Below the pieces are notes generated by a model. The model was not told the DNA's origin. It saw only the letters and a program-made list of their open reading frames with translations, and searched no databases. A program made the position numbers and the translations under genes. Positions 1 through 11,299 of a stretch of DNA of 64,000 nt are shown here, piece after piece. Origin of the DNA: Heterobilharzia americana (lineage: Eukaryota; Platyhelminthes; Trematoda; Strigeidida; Schistosomatidae); contig OX104134.1 in assembly GCA_944470555.2 (NCBI GenBank), positions 107,378,701 to 107,442,700 of the forward strand, read 5' to 3'. How positions within the stretch are numbered: position 1 is the stretch's first letter; each line of letters starts with the position of its first letter.

Positions 1-3000
1 TTCTCCGTCACCGAATCGTGTTTCATGCAGTTTATTTATGTGCGAAATATTGACTTCACTATCACCTCCCAGTTGAGATGTAAGTACACTTACTTATAAA
101 AATTGATGCTCACAAATCAAAGTATATGACTGAGCCTTCAAATTTCAGCACAAAGAGATCTGCACTTGCAGTTTTCAATGCAAGATAAATGCTTAAAAAT
201 ACAGAAAACACGTGTTTTCACACGGAACACTTTAACATATGAGGGTAACGTTTGACCCCACTCGACTAGTCCACTGCATAGTTAATTATTTAGTAACATA
301 AACGTCCAGTTATCCGAAATTTCTTCACTTCGTAGCCTCGCTAACCACAAAGGACTCCTACATAGGATCCAGAATATCGGCAAGAATCCATAGATACGCA
401 ACAGAGATGGATGTCCAAATCGATGCATTTCCGGTTCACCATGTCACATTTAAAGTGATATAGATTAGTTCCACGGGGAATACCTGTTATGGTTCATGGA
501 AATAGACGTTGAAAAGTACTCATCCAAATGTCGCTGGTTATGCATAGACTCCAGACACCTTTCGTATGAATGTAAGCAACATGTTTCAAGCAGCTTATTT
601 GCTGTACAGTGACTTCCATTTCAAGAGATCACTTGATGCAGAGTGCTGAAAAACTCGTAGTGTAGAGTTACTGCAACTAAGTCACCTTCCAAACCAGTAG
701 GTAAATTGATCTGCAGTTTAATCGTTCGCTCGGAATATCTCTGCTATTATAGCTTTCGGGAAAATTTGAGAGGTTTATTGCTTGAAGAACACTGACCGGT
801 GGGCAAGTCAGTCATGGCGACATTCCATAAATCACGAAAGATTGAGTCCAGCCCAACAATCCTTGGTGTCACAGATCATGTATTATTTCCAGTAAGTAGC
901 TATGTTCAAAGTGAAACTCAGCACCAAATGTCTTCACCAAGCTGTTGCTACAAAGAGGAAAAAAAGCACAAGCAGACACGGAAGAGGAAATTACCATACA
1001 ATTCAACTTAGGAAAGAGAGAAGTTCCTTTTCTTCTGGCCCCATTTGAAGTCTGTGCGCACTTTCACGCACGCACGTGGAAACAACTACATAGTTTTTTC
1101 ATTATAAGTCTCGTAAAAGTTCTAGATCTGGGGTGTTTCTTGGCAGATTTGAGAGGAAAGCATTATACGCTATGTGCATGATACTAAAGGAGAGAGTCGG
1201 TATTCACCCCCTTGCAGGCGTTCGTTAACCTATCAGAGTAGGAAGAACTCGAGGACTAAAACAATTCTGTTTCATACATTTAGAGGTTCATATGCGTTCT
1301 CATTAGCCCTGGATGCATAGGTAGTGGCAAAGTGGGTGATAGACTCACCATTCTGAGTGGCATATTGGGTGGGGAGCGGGAAGGTGCCGACGAATCTCCT
1401 GTACGGGATTCTTCTGGAAGCCTATTCCAAATGTGAGCGAATCCATCGAGGAGGAAATTGCCTCACAGGCTCGTCGTAGAACATTCACTTCCAACTGATA
1501 CTCCATGGTTACACATATCATACGCAGACGTCATAATTAGCTCGATTTCCGGACCGCAAGATTGCAAGCACCTATGAAGTAACCCATGGTAAACTATGAG
1601 GTTCAGTTTGAGCTACGCCTCCTAGAGAGGTTCCGATCCAAGCCGCTAGCGCTCTGTGGGTGAAGTAACGTAGCACCCCTTCCACCCGTGATTTGCAGCT
1701 AATACGAAGACTTCTGGGAATAGACGGGCAACATTCTAAAAGTGGGCATATGCACACTTTAAAGAGTAGAACTTTTGACTCAGTGCCATAGAAGTTACGG
1801 ATGACACATCCCACGGGCTTAAGCAATTTGTATCTCATATGAGCTGATTGTTCCGAGAATGTCGAATCTCTGGAATGCCTGATGCCAAGGTCTAGCGCGG
1901 AAAAGCGTCTCGGTGGCTTTCGCTCAGATACATTGACGGTCAGGTCAAGGAAACCGCTGCCTATGCCAAGCCAACCACATTTCAAGCTCCTGAATTCAGG
2001 GTGACTCTGCCCACCATGCTGCAAGTTCACGTGACAGGTGTCGGGCAGTGTCCAGGGTATTGCACAGTTCATGAGTGTGGCAAGTACAAACAACCCTCAA
2101 ATAATCAGTGTATATGAATATTTTACCTTCATTGGAGCGGTTACACATAAGATTGATACAAATTATAAGCAGAAAAGGCCCAAGGGCACCTAGCTGTACA
2201 AATCCACTAGTTCTGTGATTAGGTTCAGGCTGAAAAGGATTTACCTTCACGATTTCGATACGGTCGCTAAGAAATGATTTTGCCTAACTAAGTGGGCGGC
2301 CACGAACAAAAATCGATCGCAGTTTATTAGAGAGCTTACTACGAAACACCTTATCAAATGCCTTTGACAGATCGAAGCACAGAACAGTGACGATTCTTCG
2401 GGCCTCACAGCTGCTGGCTGTGCAGCTGAAGAAACTGAAATGGCAGGTAATACATGATCTACTTATTATGAAACCATGCGGAGACTATAAGACTTAGTTT
2501 GTGTTAGCAGGTGGCCAGAGATGCTGCCCTTAACTACTCTCTCCATCAGTCTAGAGGGCCAGTGTTGTGCTGGCAGGTCTGCAATTGATGACGTTCAACT
2601 TGTCCGTGAAACTGTAGCAAGGAATTATGTAGCTGGTCTTCCATTAAATGGGAGATACTCCGTTTTCGACTGATGGAGTGAATACCTCAAGCAGGAACAG
2701 TGATGTGCCACTACCTCTGTTTCTGGTGATAATTGGGTTTAGATTATATGTGTCTATACCTGTTGACATTCATGAACTCCTGACAGCCTCTGTGGTACTT
2801 TTGACAGCAAATTAGCCGATAGCGCATGAGCCTGTGGCAGACAGCTTAAAGTTGGTGGTACTAAGTGCGTTTAGGACAGACACTTGTGAACGATTTCTTG
2901 GGAATCGTTGCGAACCACACCATTTTTTAATCAATAAGCTACATCTCTCGATGACTGCAAACGTGTGTTCAGGGTAAGGTTCAGACCGAATATCCTAGGA

Positions 3001-3250
3001 CCACCTTTGAGGGCACGAAGCTCTTCATTTACTGTGTCTCTTGGACTCAAGGACTTGATTGCTTTTCAATTAAAGTTAGATGAGTGGGACACCAAAAAGT
3101 ACCTAGAACAGTGATATAGCACAGGTAATTTTCCTACTTTGTTGCGGCGTATTTTAGGGGTGAAGTAGTCCTGATTATCTTCTGCCCTGACTCCTGTCAT
3201 AGTGGCGGAGATATGTGGATATAGTATTATACTTTTGTAGGAAAAAAAAG
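1..3250 (-). mobile_element. CR1-like non-LTR retrotransposon relic (family X, copy 1)
   Basis: Minus-strand reverse transcriptase relic. Reading from high to low coordinates, RT block 1 (MERVVKGSISGHLL) lies near 2500-2560. Motif A (DLSKAFDKV) is near 2350, the GPFLLIICI block near 2180-2200, and the active site near 2120 reads YTDY where YADD is expected. The thumb and C-terminal part follows down to about 1570. Positions 1-1550 carry no coding motif and look like the 3' untranslated region, because parts of it (about 300-480 and 920-1080) resemble 54430-54560 and 55020-55190 in a second copy. Several stops and frame changes make it non-functional. The 3' end lies outside the window and the 5' limit near 3250 is approximate. 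Confidence 0.7.
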
Positions 3251-3420
3251 CAAGCGGATGTGAATGGGACTCCCGTGAAATATTAATCCCATGGGGTGCA
3301 TCTGATTAAGTCCTATGAATACCTTCCATTCTACATCATTACCTCTGTTTGGCATCGAAATACCAATCATGGCCATCTGCATCACTTCACGTACAAGACG
3401 GCGAACATGAACTTAACTGC

Positions 3421-6400
3421 AATAATAATAATAAATTTGGAATGGTAAATTATAAGAACACATGCCATTTTCACAGGCAACATCTGAATGTTGTTGTTAC
3501 CGGTGAGGCCTAGAAAATTCAGAAAGAATACATCGCCACACGATACGCAGTCTGCCGGGATGCTGATATTCGCACATTGCTGGCCACAAATATTTGATAA
3601 TAACCCTTTCGCTACACAGCAATGGTGAATAGTAACGCAGGGATTATCATCCAGTATGGGCTTTTACCAGGCGACTGTGATTAAGCCCCGAGACTTCAGT
3701 CAATGAGTCACATAAATGGTGAAAGTACATAGAATATCAGCTGTCGAGCATAAACAAAGCTGAAAAATGCGAACAATCGGTAAGCTTTCGCTGTTTACAA
3801 AGAGCACTTAGAAGTAGGGCCAAGTTCTGGTATGGACCGATGACGAAGCTTGGGACCAGTGTCACAAAGTATCAAACAGCATGTAGTGATTGTTTAGGCC
3901 TACGTGACTGAAAAAAAACTCCTAGGAATAGAATGAGCTAAAGTCGTAACTCAATCCAGAAACTGTTCTCAGTTCGCAGCTCACGTGGTGTAAGGTTTCA
4001 TCATTAAACCATTCAGTATGTCTTCAAGGTTGGCACTTCATAGGGTGTCAGTTTCGGTTATCTTCACTGTGAGGTAAGTGGGTGTTATTAGTTGGAGAAC
4101 CTGCATGTTTGGAGACATGTGGCATGCAATGCCAACATTTCCAGGTACAATCCCAATTGAAGCCATAAATTCGGGGTGAACCGCCAAATTAGTCATTATG
4201 CTGCAATCCCTCTGTGAATCTATCCATGGGAAAGAGAACGAAACGTGCGTATGGAACAATTCGTCGTGTGCTTAAGTCAATGAGTAACAAGATACGAAGA
4301 GAATGATCAAAGAAAGAGTTGTTGCGCAAAAACTATCTGCCGTCTCAGTGATAAACCATCGTGAAATAGTAGTCAGTGACTTTTAACGCGCGATAAGCAC
4401 AAAGTATAGCACTGAAACTATTTGTCTGAACGGTGGAGTGTATCAGTCGACGTGTCTAATACAGAGCTTAAGAGACGAGGAGTCAGTGGTCGCTATACAT
4501 ATGGGCGTATGCATATGCCTCTGAATACGAAGTAAGTTTTGGCATGAAGAAGCGAATTGATGGGGGTCTTAGCGTCTAGAAAATAAGACGATTTGATGCA
4601 TAGGCGTTTTCGAGGAATTCCGGGGACAGACTTTCCAGTAACACAAGTAAGTGCATTTGGGCGTCATTAGTAGTCTGGCGAGCGTGGTGTTCACCAGATG
4701 GGCCACCTCACTGCGATGGTACCAGTTATACAATGGAGGGGGGGCTACCTGGTACACAGAGGTCTCACTGTGCCAAATAAGGGGCTGTTAAGTTCATTGG
4801 ACAAAAGTTGGGAAGAGATCCCACGTCTATTTACTCTTAAGTTGCTATCAGTTTTACTTCCTTGGAGACACTTGAGTCTTATAGACCCACCTCTGAGTGC
4901 TTCTGTTGTAAGGCATCCACTGCAAACAGACTGCAAATATCATCCGAGCCTAAAAGCAGGTTGGCGAGGTGCTTAAACTGCGCCACAGGGGTTACGGTGG
5001 ACCTATTCCAGATCAAGCTGTGATATGTGGTAAAGACTTTCCGTCTGACCTGTTTATTGCATCTCTCTTTTGTCAACCTGGGCGTATGGTTTCTAAGGTC
5101 ATACGGTAGTGCATCTCGCCCTCCAAGTGGCTAAGGAAGAGCGTTATGATGGACCACGCAAGGTTTTATGCAACAGAACCAAGTTGTCTATTAGACACCG
5201 TTTCCACGGAGGCTCATTAGACAGTATAGTGCACCCATCTGCATGGTCTACTTTGTACCAGCGTGACTCAATGATATTCTTATGAAACTCCCTTGAGCAT
5301 ATTCAAATTCTGATTTGTCAGTTTTGTTCATGCTAGAAAAAAGAATAGGCCATATTTCAGTATCGGTCTAGCACAAACCTTGAAACGAGTAAGGTTTACC
5401 TCTTTTGTAAAGAAGCTCTTCAGAGAGGTAACCGGATAAATTTTCCAGCCTCAGAGGCAATAGCAGTAACATTATTTTTGTCCACGTAATACATATAGTG
5501 TCAAGATACAAGCCTGATTTTTCGTTAATGCGAAGACGGTACTTCCACTTGTTCAGCTTGCAAATTTTCTGCGTGCTTATTCTGTCGGGATGTTTTGTTA
5601 TAAGAGCATGCAGCACTTATATCTTCTAGCGACAATGGGTGGGGATTGAGATTGCCTCCATGAGGGCATGTAGTTTATGCAAAAACTTATTCAGACCCGT
5701 AAAAATGGTGTGTGCCTGTATACTCGGTAGTAATATTATTATTATTGACATACTCATTGAAGTTAGGGTTAGCAGAATACTGAATGCTCAGATCGCGTAC
5801 CCCATAGAGGGTTTGAATTTTACAACATCCTAAGGATAGCGTGCTACTGGGGTAACACTTTCCGAGTCACAGAATTCCACATTTTCCACTGCTGAATGCA
5901 AGCTGTTACTTTTGACTCCACTCAAGTAGATTATTTTAATCTGCCTGAGCTGCTGACGGATCTTCAGTGACCGTACCGTACTGGAAGCTGCACGCAATCT
6001 CAAGGTCATCAGCATAAAGATTGGTTTTCCACGTCTAACCGCTTTACATGTGTCATCAATGTACATGAGAAAGAGCAGTGGACCAAGAACGCCTCCTTGT
6101 ACCTCACCGCTTGTAATCTGTCGGGGGTCGGAAAGGCAATCGTGTAATTTGGCTATCTGAGAGCCTCATGAAGAAATGATCCAAACCAGCCACGTAAGGG
6201 GTTTTTCACACTAAATGACCCGAACTTCATGAGGTGTCTCAGGTGGAGCACTTTGTCAAATGCTTTCTTGAAGTCGAAAACCAGTCCAGCAGCAAAGGAG
6301 CTTTGGTCAAGCCTCTGTGTGATGTCTTCAAGACAGTCTAGCATGCAGGTGTCACAGGATCTAGTTTTAGGAACCCATGCTGCGAAGTTGATAATAAGTT

Positions 6401-6700
6401 GTTATCGAATAGGTAATTCACAACGCTGCTCTTTGTAATTTTTTTCGTCGCTCTGGAAACCACAGATGTGAGATTAATAGGATGGTAATTATCTAAATGT
6501 GCAGTTGGTCCGGATTTATGAATGAGACTGACATAGGTAGTTTTCCAGATTGGGGGCTAGCATGAACCAGTGAGTGACATGAAAAATAACTTCACAAGCA
6601 ACAGAGGTACGTCTTCACCTCCGTTTTTAATGGCAACAGTAGGTATTTCACCGTGACCAGTAGTAGAAGAAAGTTTTAGAGCGTCAGTCACCGCGGAAAT
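3421..6700 (-). mobile_element. Non-LTR retrotransposon relic (family Y, copy A)
   Basis: Minus-strand element whose 3' end is marked by an (AAT)n run at 3421-3434. The 3' untranslated part and ORF2 end (3440-5280) are almost the same as 57320-59160 and as the reverse complement of 50000-51800. RT blocks follow upward: GPLLFLMYIDD near 6055-6100, motif A (DFKKAFDKV) near 6255-6290, and the N-terminal block (PPIWKTTYVSLIHKSG) near 6500-6560. The YADD-coding bases are present near 6010 but in a shifted frame, so the copy is dead. A roughly 300-base second retroelement end interrupts it at about 5455-5755. The 5' limit is not clear. Confidence 0.75.
5455..5755 (-). mobile_element. 5'-truncated retroelement end nested in family Y copy A
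   Basis: Compared with 59640-59710 in the right arm, family Y here is interrupted after CAATAGCAGTAACAT and resumes at ACATACTCATTGAAG, which suggests a short ACAT target duplication. The insert ends in an (ATT)n run near 5730-5747 and closely resembles 59215-59515. It is therefore a truncated copy of a retroelement that shares its 3' end (compare the GCCATTTT-ACAGG motif near 3465 and the related one near 5705) with family Y. Confidence 0.65.
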
Positions 6701-8190
6701 ATTTTGTACCGTAAGCCTCACTTTTTCCATCCCAGGGGAAGGTACTATTAGCCATTGTAGCCCAAATACATTTCCTCGAATATAAAACCGTATTGATCCA
6801 GATGTGAGGGAGGTAGAAGTTGTATAGTATAGGAGTAAACCTTGGACACTGTGGCAAACTGTAGTCCCATTCTAGTCTGTTTGTTAGAAACGCCACACGG
6901 CAAAGCAGTGTCATTTACTGGATACTATTTTGAAACATAAATCATCGTCCATATCCGTATTACGTCGACCTGATACGAACAGATATGTACATATATACCG
7001 GGTAATGATTGATTGGAACTAAGGAGCACTGGGCTGCCGACCTGGTGGCCACTGGCTATCTTGGACGGTCAAATGATATATATATATATATATATATGCG
7101 GTACAGGTTTTTCCTAAAGAAGTCACTTTGTGTAGATATCTCAGATGAGTGATGACCAGAATCACATCCTATGATCTTTAGGCGCACCTGTCATTCATTT
7201 TTGGTTATGCAGCACAAAAACAACGACTCAAGTGGGCTACTCAGAAGTGCGTTATGCTGGTCATGGGACTGGCTAGGACCATAGGGGCACTAAGTCCCGA
7301 GTGGGTGAAGCTCGTAAACCCTCGCTGAAGCCCAGGCACTGACATCCCTGCCACATAATGTGTACACTGCCTTTGAAACCGTCCTTGGGTTTAATAACAA
7401 TATAACAAATGACGCCCTCCCATGAAATGGTAGCAACCTTGGCAGAGCAGATACGTCTTCAGCCCACACTAACCCGAACACCACTCCTGGGTTAGCCTAT
7501 GTGCTTGCTGATCAGCTGGGAATAAAGGGTCTCGCATCAGTGCCTCCAAGGTAGCTCCAAAGTTCACATGCGCAAACATGATGGTAGTGATTTTTCATGA
7601 GTTGTGACTGCACGACTTGACAAACGCAGTGAAAAACCACTACTTTAAGTACTTGAGTAGGTTATCGTCTTGTGTTGTGAATTTCATGAGGTTCGCAGGA
7701 TATTAGGCCCCCCTTTTCGGTTCGCGTCTTTCATGCATACATGTTTTTACTCAGCATTGCCACATCTCCAGCTAGTCTACTTTCTGGACTTGTGACGTGT
7801 CCTGGGTAATTTAACATCTCCTGCAATTTGGTCTTTGTTAACAGATTTTTTGTAGTCATCGCCTTCGTAATCACTGTCTTTCTTTTCGGATGCCGGCTTA
7901 TCCGCAATTTAATTGACAGGAGCTTTTGATTCTTCGACAGTTCTGTAAATATCTAAGCAGCGGGACATGCAGCGACATGTTCTTCATGAGTTACCATTCA
8001 TTTTGTATGCTAATGGTACCAACTTTTACATTCGTTACAGCGCATAACACAGAACATGGGCAGGCGGAGTCCTGGCCTATAACAAGCATTTCTGCGACAC
8101 TTTTATTTGACCAACTAGCATAGGTTTAAGCGAAACTAGGCAAAACAGATGGCGTGTACGCAGGATAACAAGAATCAGTGTGGGACTTGT
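6701..8190. other. No gene recognised
   Basis: Short unrelated open frames only. The stretch around 7000-7510 looks like diverged dispersed repeat sequence, but I cannot name the family. It contains one AT microsatellite. Confidence 0.4.
7076..7097. repeat. (AT)11 microsatellite
   Basis: Uninterrupted AT dinucleotide run seen directly. Confidence 0.95.
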
Positions 8191-8199
8191 GCAAAATTC

Positions 8200-11100
8200 A
8201 GACATTCATACTCAGATTTCAGATTTGTTGCTCGAGGGTAGGAGACTGTGAGCCTGTATTAATCCTTTCCCAGTAGGTTTTCGTGCCTTCCCAATCCCCC
8301 TCTGAACGAGCCGGTCAATGATGCAGACACCACCTTTACTGGGAGTCGGTTCCAGGCGCTGATTACTCGCCGCGAGAACCAGCACTCTGCGGAAACCATG
8401 CTCGTTCTTTGCTTTCATAGTCTCCTACCATGTCCCATGAGGCGTTCCGACCCATTGGGAAGGAAAAGGGAAGGTATGTCAGGTTCGAAGCAATTTCTTA
8501 GAGTCCTGTGTAGCATGATTAGGTCTCCCCTCTCTCTGCGAAAGGAAAAAGTGAAGAGGTTCATCCCCTTAAGCCGGCCTTCAGAGGTGAGGCCAGCCAT
8601 CGCATGAATCATACGAGTGGCTGCCCTCTGAACTCTTTCCAGAAGGTCTGCGCCACCTTTCAGATAAGGATTAGCCACCTGTGTGTAGTTTTCTAGTTTG
8701 GACCTATCTAAGGATATGTATAAGATGGCGAATGCGTCGTCATTTACTTTCGTAAACCTTCTGCGTAGTGCCCAGAGAGTCCCAAAACTCCGACCTGCTA
8801 CCAATCATCAGTGAGTAGTGGTTTTCAGGCCAAAACTCGCTGTGAAGCCTAGATCATTGTAGGTCAGTACTGTCGGCAAAGCAGTCCCATCAATATCGTA
8901 GGTGTTGCTATGTGTGTGCTCCAGGTGCATGCTCGAACACTTACCTTCATTGATGGCCGTCAGCCACTTCTGTGACCGGGTAAACATGCTGTTCAGGCCT
9001 GCCTGGAGCACACGTATATCCTCATCGTTCCCAATTTCCCAACAGATTTTGACATCATCGACGTGGCGAACCACTGGAGATTTCGTGGTATTTTGCTGCT
9101 CGTTTACGTCTAGAAGAAACAATAGGGGGCCCAGGGCCGTGCCTTCGGGCACTCCACTCTCCAAGTGGAGAGCTGAGAACTGATCCTGACCCTTTGTCTC
9201 CTACCAACAAGAAAGTCTCCCATCCACGCGAACAGACTGCCAGTTGTTCCAAAACTTCGCAGTTTTCCGAGCAACTTGCAATGAGGTACTTCGTTAAATG
9301 TCATACCAAAGTCAATGAAAATGACATCTACAGGTATCCTATCATCTTTGGGCTTAACCCAACTTTCTCTGACCGTAAAAGGGTTCGTCAAGCAAGAGAA
9401 ATTTTCACGAAAACCGTGCTATGGACGAGACAATGGGGTGTTGCTTCCAGGTGGACTTTGATGGCTTTCTTGACAGCTCCTTCTTGAATTTTTACGACAG
9501 TACTTATCGGTCTGTAATTTGATGGGAGCTGTCTAGAACCTGCCTTGTGGACGGGTGTTACTATGGCATCATTTCAGTCATAGGGAGTATCCCTTCACTG
9601 AGAGACAGTCTGAATATAGTGGTCAGTGTGCCAACTACATAGACTGAAAGCTTTCTGAGCAGTCTTGGGTGCAGCTTATCCTGTTATGTTAATTTTTCTA
9701 CATCGAGAGTACTTAATGTCCGAAATACATCTTTGTGACCTACATCCGCGGAGTTTATTCTGTTGGAAATCAACGGTTGGATAAGCGTCTACAGCAAGAT
9801 ATTCAGCCATGGACTCTGCTTTTTCCCTATCGTCATCATTCAGACAGTCAGGTTCGGTCACCTTGATTAGAACGGTACACCGCGACACATCTTATTCCTA
9901 TAGTTCACATAAGAAAATAACCTCTTTGGATGCCGCAACGCAGCCCGAGCAAGAAGCGTTTCAAAGCATATTCGAGACCAGGGGATAGAAGCGATACATT
10001 TATTGCGAGCTTCTTTGCAATGCGGGTGCACCAGGGTGGGTGGCAAGGTTCCAACACTTCTTCTTACGTCGTGGCAAGATTCAGCTTTCATGGTTTATCC
10101 AAGGAGGATGCCATTTCCGCCCCTTCAGGACAGCCCACAGAATGAACGGTTTGGTCACGCGTGCATATAACTGTTTGTAGGAGCACCACGCATCTTCAAC
10201 TGAAACTTCTGGAATGATTCTCCAATCCTCAGAAGAGGCTGGCAGGCTAATAACTTCTATATTCGCTTTCCATATGTTGGGCCTGGCTGGCGCATCAGCC
10301 CGGTACAAGACGTCTGCTGTGAACCCAAAATTGATCACAGCATGATCACTTTTACCAGGGGGTGCAAGGAGCCGGATAAAGCATACATCAGATATGCCTC
10401 TACTTTCTTCCACTTTATGGAAAATTATGGACCTGCCAATAAGCTCTATTCCGTCCTTGCTATGTAGTGATGATAGCTGGCCCGGTTGCCACTATTGGCT
10501 TCTTAGCATGCCGTCTAGGCCTAATTGCTTGCCGTTTTCCAGAGTAGGTATGCGAGGTTTGCTAAAGCCTAGTCCAGTGACCCTGAAACTGAGGTCCTCA
10601 GAACGGACTTGTATCCCATTCTGTGTGACTTTCGTCAACGACTGGGTCGCCGAACTGGATATGACTCGCGGCCTGCATAGTTCCGTCGTTGGAACTGAGA
10701 GGCCTTCACTCCTGTTTCTTTCATCTGAAGTAGACCTAGTCTTACGGTTGGCAGTTTCCATACTGAATCTGCCGGTTCTGGGGATGTGAAATCCAGAAGA
10801 TATTCGCTTTACCCTGCTTGATGTAGTTCTTTCCAAGTCGCTGTCAGCAAACATAGTAGATAGTCTACGCTACCGACTTACAGCTTGTCGTAGGACGTTC
10901 TTAAAATTTCGCACAGGAATTTGTGTGTCAACGGATGCCGTGTCGTTATCACTGCCACAGGTATCGGCTTTGGCTTTCGATCACAGTTTCTTAGTTATCG
11001 TATTTAGAAGTGCTCTTGCTTCTTTACTACAGTGCGAATATCCGAGAAGCACAAAGTACAAAGCCAGATACTTCCCGCTGTGCTGTACCTTCCGTATACT

Positions 11101-11290
11101 GAGAGTGTGAGGCCTCTGCTGCTGTCGTGGAACCAACCCTCACATTCGCTACACTGCACATCAGAGGCCACTATAAAGCGGTACACGGCCTCACCACAGT
11201 TCTACCACACTGGCTCACCATGCAGCAGAAACTACAGATATTCACCCAGTAAGAGTTCCTGTCTCCCTTTACTTGAATAATGCCCCGATC
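8200..11290 (-). mobile_element. CR1-like non-LTR retrotransposon relic (family Z)
   Basis: Minus-strand element in many broken frames. Reading downward: a cysteine-rich PHD-like segment at 11004-11190, and an endonuclease tail near 10300-10390 (PGKSDHAVINF, the conserved SDH of AP endonucleases). A linker follows at 9870-10290. RT motif A (VDVIFIDFGMTFNEVP) is near 9270-9330 and SGVPEGTALGPLLFLL near 9120-9160. The active site near 9050 reads HVDD instead of FADD. A C-terminal block runs 8415-8800 (LERVQRAATRMIH, then a GDLIMLHR segment), typical of CR1-like RT C-termini. Frameshifts and missing catalytic residues show it is dead. The 3' limit near 8200 is approximate. Confidence 0.75.
11004..11190 (-). 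pseudogene. PHD-like zinc-finger remnant of the retroelement ORF1
   Basis: The minus strand reads CGEAVYRF, then CSECEGWFHDS, then WLCTLC. The spacing CxxC-xx-WFH and the final WxCxxC fit the second half of a PHD finger. The cysteine expected after WFHDS is a serine here, and the first CxxC pair is incomplete. It sits upstream of the endonuclease/RT of family Z in the same orientation, so ORF1 of that element is the simplest reading. A captured host PHD exon is a less likely alternative. Confidence 0.5.
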
Positions 11291-11299
11291 AGAGCAAAA

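Noticed and set aside
4698..4976. Open frames repeated three times (4698-4976, 50250-50528, 58593-58871) as a conserved gene
   Set aside because: They are antisense to the ORF2 end of family Y; conservation follows from the repeat itself.
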